Shown here: in pieces, positions 1 through 5,613 of the stretch
Layout of the letters: each line of letters opens with the position of its first letter
Position numbering within the stretch: the first letter of the stretch is position 1
Notes under the pieces: generated by a model
What the model was told of the DNA's origin: nothing
The model's database searches: none
The model's input: the letters and a program-made list of their open reading frames with translations, nothing else
Virus record (IMG/VR): IMGVR_UViG_3300030109_005160
Span: 1-48,512 of that record
DNA from: a virus
DNA length: 48,512 nucleotides
Strand: one strand, 5' to 3'
Translations under genes and position numbers: made by a program

Positions 1-295
1 GTAGCCTGCTATATCTTCTATTTACAGGATAAGGACACCATGCGCCGTTTAGTTTTCTCACCATACCTGACTTGTAAACTGCCATACGTAGTTTAGGAAA
101 GTCACTAGGCTTTACATTACCATATCTAGTTTTAGGTGATAATGAAGACACAGGAAACTCAAACGCTCGTGTGTCATTTTTCGCTTGTCTTTGCGTAGTT
201 ACTTCACGAATATCATAGTCAAGTAACATTTTATTAACGAAAGCGTCTTCTAACGCTCGCTTTTCTTTGTAGTAATTATTCATTGTTCCAGCCAT
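1..295 (-). CDS. Hypothetical protein, cut by left window edge
   Basis: The reading frame opens with ATG at 295-293 and stays open to base 1, giving at least 98 residues (N-terminus MAGTMNNYYKEKRALEDAF). No stop is seen, so the C-terminus lies outside the window. The visible part is rich in charged and aromatic residues and ends with a basic stretch (NRRYSRL). It shows no membrane segment and no catalytic motif I recognise. The first bases overlap the last 20 bases of the upstream minus-strand gene, which supports one co-transcribed leftward operon. Function is unknown. It is probably an early phage protein, judged only from position. Confidence 0.6.
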   Translation of the reverse strand, partial: MAGTMNNYYKEKRALEDAFVNKMLLDYDIREVTTQRQAKNDTRAFEFPVSSLSPKTRYGNVKPSDFPKLRMAVYKSGMVRKLNGAWCPYPVNRRYSRL

Positions 296-443
296 TTCTG
301 TATTTAATTTTAAAGTAATCTTTTATTTCATTGCCTTGCTCGTCATATACACTGACAGCGTCGCCAAATAGTTCGTATAAATCTTTTTCTGTTGTATTTT
401 TACCAAGTTTAATTGTTTGGTAAGCGTTGTATTGTATCGACAT
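276..443 (-). CDS. Small hypothetical protein (55 aa)
   Basis: A 55-residue frame begins MSIQYNAYQTIKLGKN and ends RNGWNNE. The start is chosen for its A-rich leader ending AATAACT-ATG, which is shared by several genes in this operon. A GGTATACTAT motif sits 14 bases upstream of the ATG. The protein is acidic in the middle (EKDLYELFGDAVSVYDEQGNE) and looks soluble. It overlaps its neighbours on both sides. Function is unknown. Small size and packing fit an early host-takeover protein, but this rests on context alone. Confidence 0.55.
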   Translation of the reverse strand: MSIQYNAYQTIKLGKNTTEKDLYELFGDAVSVYDEQGNEIKDYFKIKYRNGWNNE

Positions 444-561
444 AGTTATTATTTTTTATAGTATACCAAGAGGTATATTTGTTAGTATTATTTATTTTAG
501 TTAATAATGTTTTATTATTAAGTAGTATATTATTGTTTGGTAGAAATTTAATTGTATTCAT
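409..561 (-). CDS. Small hypothetical protein (50 aa)
   Basis: A 50-residue frame begins MNTIKFLPNNNILLNNKT and ends TIQRLPNN. It is very rich in Asn, Ile and Leu, as expected for AT-rich DNA, and contains a short SWYTIKNN patch. The leader is AAAACAACT-ATG, and a repeated promoter-like motif lies just upstream (576-608). It overlaps the next gene by 35 bases, longer than typical coupling overlaps, so reality is less certain than for its neighbours. No recognisable domain. Confidence 0.45.
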   Translation of the reverse strand: MNTIKFLPNNNILLNNKTLLTKINNTNKYTSWYTIKNNNYVDTIQRLPNN

Positions 562-575
562 AGTTGTTTTTATTT

Positions 576-608
576 ATTATCTATTAGTGATTGTATTTAG
601 TTTGTAAA
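576..608 (-). promoter_or_regulatory. Promoter-like repeated motif, copy A
   Basis: Read on the minus strand this site has TTTACAAACT, then about 14 bases, then TAGATAAT. Near-identical arrangements recur at 1405-1437, 1494-1524 and 1805-1837. A TTTACA box and an AT-rich TAATAG/TAGATA box at roughly sigma-70-like distance suggest a promoter firing leftward into the gene that starts at 561. It overlaps the end of the preceding small gene. Promoter function is inferred from the repetition and position. Confidence 0.5.
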
Positions 609-698
609 CTCATCACTTGAATCTAATCTATCATACCAGTTATCTAATACCATTTGTATTTGCTCTGAAGTGAGCACAGTTATTCTATCATCTTTCAT
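597..698 (-). CDS. Small hypothetical protein (33 aa)
   Basis: A 33-residue frame begins MKDDRITVLTSEQIQMVLD and ends SSDEFTN. Its ATG overlaps the TGA of the upstream gene as ATGA at 695-698, a classic translational-coupling junction and the main reason to accept so short a gene. The product is acidic, with a probable amphipathic helix (SEQIQMVLDNWYDRL). A promoter-like motif overlaps its stop codon, so the next gene may also be transcribed separately. Function unknown. Confidence 0.5.
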   Translation of the reverse strand: MKDDRITVLTSEQIQMVLDNWYDRLDSSDEFTN

Positions 699-898
699 AG
701 TAAGTTGTAAGTTATAGTTTCATATAAGTAATCTTGTATAGTTTCTTTATATTTATCTTTACAATCAGTTTCTTTATTAAATGGAAACTTAGTGTATAAT
801 TCATTAAGTATTTCTACTTTATTTAATTCTATTGAGTTAGTGACTTTACCATCTGGGTAAGTTACTAAGTTATATTTCTTGTCTTCTATTTTAAACAT
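695..898 (-). CDS. Small hypothetical protein (67 aa)
   Basis: A 67-residue protein starting MFKIEDKKYNLVTYPDG. The leader GAATAACT-ATG is shared with neighbouring genes. The N-terminal third looks like a short beta-hairpin (KKYNLVTYPDGKVTNSIEL). The remainder is helical and contains one Cys. The stop is joined to the next start as ATGA. A TAATAGATA box like that in the repeated promoter motif lies about 25 bases upstream, inside the end of the preceding gene. I do not recognise a family. Confidence 0.6.
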   Translation of the reverse strand: MFKIEDKKYNLVTYPDGKVTNSIELNKVEILNELYTKFPFNKETDCKDKYKETIQDYLYETITYNLL

Positions 899-909
899 AG
901 TTATTCATT

Positions 910-1062
910 TTATTGTATTTTATCTATTAGTATATTTAACTCATCAAATAGTTCTCCATAAGGTGAATCATATACATTATCTAGTGTGTAAGTCTTATTA
1001 TCTACAGTGATCTCATACAAGTCATTGTCAGAATCTATTTGAAAGGATATAGTTTTAATCAT
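910..1062 (-). CDS. Small hypothetical protein (50 aa)
   Basis: A 50-residue acidic frame begins MIKTISFQIDSDNDLYEITV and ends LNILIDKIQ. Alternating hydrophobic residues in the first half predict a small beta-sheet, and a helix ends the protein. Its leader AAATAACT-ATG matches the operon style. It lies immediately downstream of the tRNA-minihelix-like element at 1085-1127, so that structure would form its 5' untranslated region. Function unknown. Confidence 0.55.
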   Translation of the reverse strand: MIKTISFQIDSDNDLYEITVDNKTYTLDNVYDSPYGELFDELNILIDKIQ

Positions 1063-1084
1063 AGTTATTTATTTAATTGTTAGT

Positions 1085-1127
1085 TCTAGTGTGAGTAGTC
1101 GAAACCCACCTCTGCTCCAAGACTAGA
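1085..1127 (-). ncRNA. tRNA-minihelix-like folded element
   Basis: On the minus strand a 6-base outer stem (TCTAGT with ACTAGA) encloses a second 6-base stem (GTGGGT with ACTCAC, one G-U pair). That second stem closes the 7-base loop TTCGACT, which resembles a T-loop. The two stems abut on the 3' side exactly as acceptor and T arms stack in tRNA. Only 12 bases (CTTGGAGCAGAG) occupy the place of the D and anticodon arms. GGTTTCGAC also recalls the 5' part of tmRNA. There is no encoded CCA and no anticodon, so it is not a working tRNA. It could be a tRNA mimic, a processing signal or a 5' UTR element. Confidence 0.4.
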
Positions 1128-1133
1128 TTGAGT

Positions 1134-1157
1134 AAAGAGTTATTATACTAACTCTTT
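1134..1157 (-). terminator. Perfect 9-bp hairpin at gene end
   Basis: AAAGAGTTA and TAACTCTTT pair perfectly around a 6-base loop. The stop codon of the minus-strand gene at 1143-1370 lies inside the hairpin. The stem is AT-rich and is not followed by a clean U-run on either strand, so it may be a weak or bidirectional terminator or a 3'-end stabiliser rather than a strong intrinsic terminator. Confidence 0.4.
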
Positions 1158-1370
1158 ATCTCTAAGTACTAATGGTATATTATTAGTGGCAGTGTAACTC
1201 TTGTATTTTAACCAACATGGTAATTTAGTGAGAGTATCTTTCATTATATTAAATACTTTATCATGTGAGTAAGTAATTTCTTTTCCTTTTTTATTAGTGA
1301 AAGTTATGTTTGTGTTTGTATTAAGAAGACTTTTTCTTACTACAAATCTTTTTGAAGTGATTGTATTCAT
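1143..1370 (-). CDS. Small hypothetical protein (75 aa)
   Basis: A 75-residue basic protein beginning MNTITSKRFVVRKSLLN. The leader TTACAACT-ATG and the promoter-like motif at 1405-1437 precede it. The C-terminal half (DTLTKLPCWLKYKSYTATNN) resembles short conserved proteins I associate with marine phages, in which an aromatic Lys-Ser-Tyr-Thr patch is followed by TNNIP. No function is established for them. One Cys sits in the Pro-Cys-Trp turn. Its stop lies within a 9-bp hairpin, so transcription may be attenuated after it. Confidence 0.6.
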   Translation of the reverse strand: MNTITSKRFVVRKSLLNTNTNITFTNKKGKEITYSHDKVFNIMKDTLTKLPCWLKYKSYTATNNIPLVLRDKELV

Positions 1371-1404
1371 AGTTGTAATTGTTTAATTTAATTTGTATAG
1401 TTAT

Positions 1405-1437
1405 ATTATCTATTATAGTTTGTATTTAGTTTGTAAA
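1405..1437 (-). promoter_or_regulatory. Promoter-like repeated motif, copy B
   Basis: On the minus strand it reads TTTTACAAACT, about 15 bases, then TAGATAAT, with TATAAT embedded just before TAGATA. It lies 35 bases upstream of the ATG at 1370. Spacing and sequence match copies A and C, supporting a leftward promoter. Confidence 0.5.
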
Positions 1438-1493
1438 AGTATGTGAGTTGTTTATTCATTATTTTTATTGTAATAGTATACCACCTCACTTCA

Positions 1494-1524
1494 CTCTATC
1501 TAACTCAGTAATTAGTTTGTATTA
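1494..1524 (-). promoter_or_regulatory. Promoter-like repeated motif, copy D
   Basis: This variant shares TACAAACTAA and TAGATAG on the minus strand but with 11 instead of 14-15 bases between them. A GGTATACTAT box follows at 1473-1482, the same box that lies before the gene starting at 443. Downstream is only a possible 17-residue frame and then the 75-aa gene, so this may be an upstream or weak promoter. Confidence 0.35.
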
Positions 1525-1764
1525 TTTTATTAATATGTAGTATAAATCTAGATAATCTGTTTTAATAGTGTAATCAATATTATGTTTATCTAATGATTTA
1601 AGTGTTGAATCAAAGCTATCTATAGTATATTCAAATAGCATGTAATTCCATTTCTTATAATCATTTATATTAAGATTATTTTCTTTAAAAAACTGAGTGC
1701 AATCATTTACATAGTGTAATTCAGATTCAGCAGGTAATTTATTTAGTAGAGTTTTATAATCCAT
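1522..1764 (-). CDS. Small hypothetical protein (80 aa)
   Basis: An 80-residue acidic protein beginning MDYKTLLNKLPAESELHYVN. It has a mixed helix/strand pattern, with many Tyr and Asp residues and one Cys (NDCTQFF). The ATG follows an A-rich leader (TTAAAATAAAAAAT-ATG), and a promoter-like motif lies at 1805-1837. It is the first leftward gene after the divergent control region and so probably the earliest expressed from it. I do not recognise a family. Confidence 0.6.
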   Translation of the reverse strand: MDYKTLLNKLPAESELHYVNDCTQFFKENNLNINDYKKWNYMLFEYTIDSFDSTLKSLDKHNIDYTIKTDYLDLYYILIK

Positions 1765-1804
1765 ATTTTTTATTTTAATTTGTTATTGTTTAATTTATAG
1801 TATT

Positions 1805-1837
1805 ATTATCTATATATAACTGTAGTTAGTTTGTATA
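1805..1837 (-). promoter_or_regulatory. Promoter-like repeated motif, copy C
   Basis: Minus-strand TATACAAACT is followed after 15 bases by TAGATAAT. The 40 bases between this site and the ATG at 1764 are an A-rich leader. This is the outermost copy, so it would drive the whole leftward small-gene operon from the divergent region. Confidence 0.5.
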
Positions 1838-2109
1838 ATTAGTAGTATATAGTAAAAGGTGAAAAGTTTGTATGAAAAAAAAACAAAAGAGGGGGCCCCG
1901 GGTGACATATTGTCATTTTTGTTATGTCATTGTGTCATGTATATATAGTTGCAATACTCTACTTCTAATCATCTCACAACTTTTTTATAGTGACATTAGC
2001 CCTATATAGTCTAATAATAAGGGCCTATTGTCACACTACTTAAATACGAGTAGAAACCTGTAATTATTTAGATTATAGACAAACATGTTCAACACTAAAC
2101 AACAACACA
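1838..2109. promoter_or_regulatory. Divergent control region with TGTCA pentamers
   Basis: No gene is seen here. The stretch separates leftward small genes from the rightward genes. It holds an A9 run, a GC-rich block around 1888-1903 (GGGGGCCCCGGG), and TGTCA or its complement TGACA at 1903, 1911, 1925, 1933, 1991 and 2029. The first two form the palindrome TGACA-TAT-TGTCA. Repeated short binding sites plus an AT-rich flank are typical of an operator or a replication origin. Neither role can be fixed from sequence alone. The rightward promoter should lie here, but no clear consensus was found. Confidence 0.5.
1990..2034 (+). repeat. Interrupted inverted repeat / hairpin
   Basis: GTGACA pairs with TGTCAC and GCCCT pairs with AGGGC, giving an 11-bp stem broken by a small internal loop and capped by a 16-base AT-rich loop. 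The arms carry two of the six TGTCA pentamers. It lies about 75 bases before the first rightward gene and could be an operator or a cruciform-type origin element. Confidence 0.5.
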
Positions 2110-2349
2110 ATGCCAGGATTACACAAGAAGCCTAAGGGATATGTATCCGCTGCACAGAGAAAAGCTGTACATGCTTCTAAAAAAGACGGAGGGAAAGGTA
2201 ACCCTAATAAACCTAAAATGATAAAGCCTAAAGCAAAATTCCCTGATCTATCAGGTGATGGCAAGGTAACTAAGAAAGATATCTTAATGGGTAGAGGCGT
2301 AATAGATAAACCAAAGATGTTAAAAAAGAAAAGAAAGAACTATGCCTAA
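2110..2349 (+). CDS. Lys-rich protein with EF-hand-like loop and KPKM motifs
   Basis: A 79-residue, strongly basic protein. Residues 46-57 (DLSGDGKVTKKD) match the calcium-binding loop of EF-hand or dockerin repeats, with D46, S48, D50 and D57 as candidate ligands. KPKM occurs at 34-37 and 67-70. The C-terminus KPKMLKKKRKNYA is nearly repeated at the end of the next gene. It is the first rightward gene after the control region and overlaps the next start by 8 bases. Similar short DLxGDGKVT proteins are, as I recall, common in marine phages without known function. A nucleic-acid-binding or virion role is inferred only from charge. Confidence 0.65.
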   Translation: MPGLHKKPKGYVSAAQRKAVHASKKDGGKGNPNKPKMIKPKAKFPDLSGDGKVTKKDILMGRGVIDKPKMLKKKRKNYA

Positions 2350-2773
2350 CAAAAAACCACTTGGACACAGTTTACTAAGACTAGCAAGATTAAGAGACAT
2401 AGGTGAAGGCGGTACATTAAAACGTATGGCTAAGTTTGAAGGATTAAAATCTTTAAAAAAACCTAAGATGATGCAGCAAAAGAAAACTGGCACAAAAGAA
2501 TATGCTAAATATTTAACTGACCGTGGTTTAAAACCCTACGAGTTTGAATATCGTGATTACTTAGCTAAAGCCAAAAAAGATTCTCTTAAAAACAAAATAG
2601 ATACTGTATACTATAAAGATGTTACTGGTCAATATTACCAACAAATAAAAAAAGCTGGTAAGAAACAGTCAGAAACAAAAATAGAAACAGATGTTGCAAA
2701 GAAAGCAATTAAAAAACAATTAGGTATTAATAAACCTAAGATGCTTAGAAAGAAGAGAAAAAAATATTGTTAA
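2342..2773 (+). CDS. Basic KPKM-motif hypothetical protein
   Basis: A 143-residue basic protein beginning MPNKKPLGHSLLRLARLRD. KPKM is at 40-43 and again at 131-134, where KPKMLRKKRKKYC forms the C-terminus and closely matches that of the preceding protein. The middle (residues 50-110) is helical, with Tyr- and Lys-rich segments. It begins inside the end of the upstream gene, so translation is probably coupled. No enzymatic motif is visible. The shared tail suggests that these proteins bind the same target, perhaps DNA or an acidic capsid surface; that is a guess. Confidence 0.6.
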   Translation: MPNKKPLGHSLLRLARLRDIGEGGTLKRMAKFEGLKSLKKPKMMQQKKTGTKEYAKYLTDRGLKPYEFEYRDYLAKAKKDSLKNKIDTVYYKDVTGQYYQQIKKAGKKQSETKIETDVAKKAIKKQLGINKPKMLRKKRKKYC

Positions 2774-2791
2774 CCTTAAAATTATAAACTG

Positions 2792-2905
2792 ATGATGAAG
2801 AAAAAAGCTAAAATGAAAAAGCCTATGCTAAAGAAGCCTAAGCTTAAAGCTAAACCTAAGATGATGGCTAAGAGAAAGCCTAAGATGGGACACAAAAAGA
2901 AATAA
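2792..2905 (+). CDS. 37-aa Lys/Met repeat peptide
   Basis: A short frame starting at ATGATG encodes 37 residues, of which about half are Lys. It is built from KKPM, KKPK, KPKMM and KPKMG blocks and ends in HKKK. It lies directly after two larger proteins with the same KPKM motif, which is the reason to accept it. With no hydrophobic core it is likely disordered and would bind nucleic acid or acidic surfaces. A 5-bp GAAA-capped hairpin begins right after the stop. Confidence 0.55.
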   Translation: MMKKKAKMKKPMLKKPKLKAKPKMMAKRKPKMGHKKK

Positions 2906-2919
2906 GTGTAGAAATACAC
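2906..2919 (+). promoter_or_regulatory. GAAA-tetraloop hairpin
   Basis: GTGTA and TACAC pair perfectly around a GAAA (GNRA) tetraloop, 28 bases before the ATG at 2948 and directly after the preceding stop codon. GNRA-capped hairpins in similar positions occur at 5174 and 23034. There is no U-run, so it is more likely an mRNA-processing or stability element than a terminator. Confidence 0.45.
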
Positions 2920-2947
2920 CATGTTAAACCAATTTAAACTTAAAACA

Positions 2948-3289
2948 ATGACATACTTTTATTATAAGACCACAAAGACGTGGAATGGTCAACCACAATA
3001 CAAACAAATGACAAACTCTGAGGAGGAAACTATTGATCTTTGGAAACATCTTTCAGATAAGAAAAACTGGAGGATAGTTCAATTACCCAATGGATACTAT
3101 CAGACCGAATACAAAGACCCTCAAAATTGCGGTTGTAAAGATGACGACTGTAATTGCGACACTTGGTATGATGTCACTAGACGTGAAACGTTAGAGTCTG
3201 CTGAAGCAGCAATTGATGGTAGCGTTGAACATTACGGCAAAAAGTTAGAGTTCGTAAAAGGACCTAAAGTCGTAAAAACTTTTAAATAA
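2948..3289 (+). CDS. Hypothetical protein with CxCx4CxC cluster
   Basis: A 113-residue protein beginning MTYFYYKTTKTWNGQ. An in-frame ATG at 2921 would add nine residues, but the ATG at 2948 has the better leader (TTTAAACTTAAAACA-ATG), matching other genes here. Cys61, Cys63, Cys68 and Cys70 form CGCKDDDCNC, a likely metal-binding knuckle inserted in a beta-rich fold (WRIVQLPNGYYQTEY before it). The second half contains a short helix (TLESAEAAID). It sits just upstream of groEL. Function unknown; a small metal-binding or regulatory protein is possible. Confidence 0.65.
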   Translation: MTYFYYKTTKTWNGQPQYKQMTNSEEETIDLWKHLSDKKNWRIVQLPNGYYQTEYKDPQNCGCKDDDCNCDTWYDVTRRETLESAEAAIDGSVEHYGKKLEFVKGPKVVKTFK

Positions 3290-3309
3290 TAACAAATAAA
3301 TTTAATTTA

Positions 3310-4893
3310 ATGGAATATAATAACCCTAGTGAGATCGTTAAAGATCTTAATTTTGGCAATGATGCCAGATCAAAGGTATTAACAGGTGTGGACAAACTGG
3401 CTGCAGCAGTCAAGTCCACCCTGGGTGCCTCAGGTATGTGTGTAATATACGAAGACGCTTTAGGCTCTCCAGTGATCACAAAAGACGGTGTAACCGTAGC
3501 TGAATCGGTTGTCTTGATTGATCCCGTGGAGAATATAGGAGCTAAACTAGTTAAACAAGCATCGGCAAAAACTGTAGCGGAAGCAGGTGATGGTACAACC
3601 ACATCAATAGTTTTAGCTGAAGCCTTATTAAATAACATAAATGATACAATTACTAAAGAAACTAATATCTCTATTAGAGAAATTAAAGACGGGATTCAAA
3701 CAGGTTTGGACAAGGTTAATAAATTTCTTCAAAACGAAAGCATTAAAGTTGAAGGTAACCTTTTGGAGCACGTTAGCAGCATTAGTTGCAACAATGATGA
3801 GCAGCTTGGAAAAATTATATCACAAGCTTACAAAGAAGTAGGTAAAAATGGTGTAGTAATGATGGAAGAATCAGAGTCAGAGAAGACCTATTCTGAAATT
3901 GTTGACGGTGTACAGTTTGAAGCTGGCCTAACATCACCACATTTTACTACAAACAAAGACAAAGGTATAGCAGAACTTGATAATCCTGCTATTTTAATAG
4001 TAAATTCTAACATACCTAGTTTAAGAAAGATACAAAACGTGCTAGAGCATGTGATTAAGAACAGGCAATCACTGTTAATTGTAGCACAAATTGATGAAAA
4101 AGCAAAATCCGCGCTCTTAATGAACAAGATCAAAGGCAATATCAACGTAAATATTGTTGATTTACCTGGTTTTGCGGGCACAAGGCAAGGAACACTTGAA
4201 GATTTATCAATTTTAACAGGTGCAAAGGTAATAAGTGAAGAATTAGGCGATGATTTAGACTTAATTAAGCCAGATGTACTTGGTTCTGCGCTAAAAAGTG
4301 TAACAGATAACGACAGAACTGTGTTAACTGTAAACAAAGACACTGATTTAGTGCAACAAAGGATAAAAGAAGTAGAAAAACTACTAAAAAGTGAAAAAGA
4401 CGGGCTACAAAAGAAGTTTTTACAGCAACGTCTTAGCATGTTAAGTGGCTCTGTGGGCATGATACGCGTAGGTGCTGTATCAAAGGTTGAGTTGAAGGAG
4501 AAGAAAGACAGGGTTGAAGATGCTATTTACGCTACTAAAGCTGCAATACGTGAAGGTATTGTACCAGGTGGTGGTATAGCGCTACTTAACGCAGCACAAG
4601 AACTAGAAAAAAGTAATAATATTGGGGAGAAAATACTAGCGAAGTCAATTAAAGCACCTTTTATCACTATAATGAGTAATGCTGGTATAGAAAACTACGA
4701 AACGCCCACCAACACTGGCGTTGGTTTTGATGTTATCTCGGGTAACAGTGTTGAAATGATCAAAGCTGGAATCGTAGACCCCGTCTTAGTTACAAAGACT
4801 GCATTAAAAAATGCGGTAAGTGTTGCAGCTACTATAGCTTCTGCTGATTGTATTGTAAGTAACATTAGAATAAATCCGTATGAAAGCAATTAA
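3310..4893 (+). CDS. groEL: Chaperonin GroEL (60-kDa group I chaperonin)
   Basis: The 527-residue product carries the whole group I chaperonin layout. The equatorial ATPase motifs are TLGASG (37-42), TKDGVTV (57-63) and GDGTTT (93-98). The apical domain includes DGVQFEAGLTSP. The second equatorial block has the VEDAIYATKAAIREGIVPGGG region with the catalytic Asp. It would form a double-ring ATP-driven folding chamber in the host cytoplasm. It is slightly shorter than bacterial GroEL (about 548 aa) and lacks the GGM tail, ending NPYESN. The canonical Pro-Lys of TLGPKG is changed to Ala-Ser. It overlaps the groES gene by 14 bases, the reverse of the usual groES-groEL order. A virus-encoded chaperonin probably serves the large virion proteins encoded downstream. 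Confidence 0.96.
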   Translation: MEYNNPSEIVKDLNFGNDARSKVLTGVDKLAAAVKSTLGASGMCVIYEDALGSPVITKDGVTVAESVVLIDPVENIGAKLVKQASAKTVAEAGDGTTTSIVLAEALLNNINDTITKETNISIREIKDGIQTGLDKVNKFLQNESIKVEGNLLEHVSSISCNNDEQLGKIISQAYKEVGKNGVVMMEESESEKTYSEIVDGVQFEAGLTSPHFTTNKDKGIAELDNPAILIVNSNIPSLRKIQNVLEHVIKNRQSLLIVAQIDEKAKSALLMNKIKGNINVNIVDLPGFAGTRQGTLEDLSILTGAKVISEELGDDLDLIKPDVLGSALKSVTDNDRTVLTVNKDTDLVQQRIKEVEKLLKSEKDGLQKKFLQQRLSMLSGSVGMIRVGAVSKVELKEKKDRVEDAIYATKAAIREGIVPGGGIALLNAAQELEKSNNIGEKILAKSIKAPFITIMSNAGIENYETPTNTGVGFDVISGNSVEMIKAGIVDPVLVTKTALKNAVSVAATIASADCIVSNIRINPYESN

Positions 4894-5137
4894 CCATTAT
4901 CTAGTAGTTAACAATATAAAGGAAGAACCTAAAAAGATCGCTGGCCTAGATATTATGGATAGTGTGGACAGTGACAATAGGTATGTAAAGGCTGAGGTTA
5001 TTAGTATAGGTAACCTCGTTGAAGGCGTAAGTGAGGGTGATGTTGTGTATTATGATAAACACGCCGGGCACAGCATACAACATAAAGATATATTGTACTA
5101 TGTTATCAAAATAGGTGATGTGGTATTAATAGATTAA
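4880..5137 (+). CDS. groES: Co-chaperonin GroES
   Basis: An 85-residue small co-chaperonin, a little shorter than the bacterial 95-100 aa. The GroES barrel signature is visible: AEVISIGN, EGDVVYYDK and a final hydrophobic strand YYVIKIGDVVLID. The mobile loop that docks on GroEL should lie around residues 15-33 (EEPKKIAGLDIMDS). The usual Ile-Val-Leu tripeptide is replaced by Leu-Asp-Ile, so it may be tuned to its own GroEL partner. The start lies within the end of groEL, implying coupled translation and stoichiometric production. Confidence 0.85.
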   Translation: MKAINHYLVVNNIKEEPKKIAGLDIMDSVDSDNRYVKAEVISIGNLVEGVSEGDVVYYDKHAGHSIQHKDILYYVIKIGDVVLID

Positions 5138-5173
5138 CCCAAAAACATAAACCCGAAAACTTATACCTAACCC

Positions 5174-5189
5174 GCTATTGAGAAATAGC
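5174..5189 (+). promoter_or_regulatory. GAGA-tetraloop hairpin after groES
   Basis: GCTATT and AATAGC form a perfect 6-bp stem capped by GAGA, followed by ATTAAATTTTG. It lies 37 bases after the groES stop and 34 bases before the next ATG. The short U-rich tail could give partial termination. Equally it may protect or process the mRNA of the downstream paralogue pair. Confidence 0.45.
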
Positions 5190-5223
5190 ATTAAATTTTG
5201 TTTAACACTTTAAATACAAAGTA

Positions 5224-5586
5224 ATGAGTAAATTCTTATATTTCATGGAACAAACTGATGGTTTGTTTAACACAGCTAATGATTTTGTAGGATACCCTCT
5301 TGAGAGATTCAAGGGATTTAGAACTACAGACACGACTGAGTTACAAATGGAGTTTGATCCAGCATTAGGAACCGTGAATGAAAACAATGATACATCTTTT
5401 ACTGCTGATACTGTTGGCTTAACAGTTACTGCTAATAAGCAAAAAGAAGCAATACAAGATATCGTTGCTGCAATTAACGCTCACCCTAACGGTGATCCGT
5501 TTATTGTTATCGCTGACGACTCAAACTCGGTATTTGCAAGTCAATACATTACAGGTTGTAGCATAACAGTTACTGCTGAAGCGTAA
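5224..5586 (+). CDS. Hypothetical small protein, tandem paralogue 1
   Basis: A 120-residue acidic protein beginning MSKFLYFMEQTDGLFNTAN. Charged loops alternate with beta strands, and a helix (KEAIQDIVAAINAHPNGDP) lies in the second half. No signal peptide or membrane segment is present. The next gene encodes a clear paralogue with an almost identical C-terminus. The leader TTTAACACTTTAAATAC is also shared with it. Position among structural genes and duplication suggest an abundant virion or decoration protein. I do not know its function. Confidence 0.75.
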   Translation: MSKFLYFMEQTDGLFNTANDFVGYPLERFKGFRTTDTTELQMEFDPALGTVNENNDTSFTADTVGLTVTANKQKEAIQDIVAAINAHPNGDPFIVIADDSNSVFASQYITGCSITVTAEA

Positions 5587-5613
5587 TATTTTTAACAATT
5601 TAAATACAGAACA

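Noticed and set aside
1085-1127. A functional tRNA gene
   Set aside because: Acceptor-like and T-arm-like stems are present, but there is no D arm, anticodon arm or CCA end.
1406-1459. A 17-residue minus-strand frame (MNKQLTYFYKLNTNYNR)
   Set aside because: It has a plausible leader with a GGTATACTAT box, but it is very short and overlaps a promoter-like motif. A leader peptide is possible but not supported enough to list.
1888-1903. GC-rich block as an intrinsic terminator on the minus strand
   Set aside because: A T-rich tract follows on that strand, but GGGGCCCC leaves no adequate loop and no gene upstream on that strand would need terminating.
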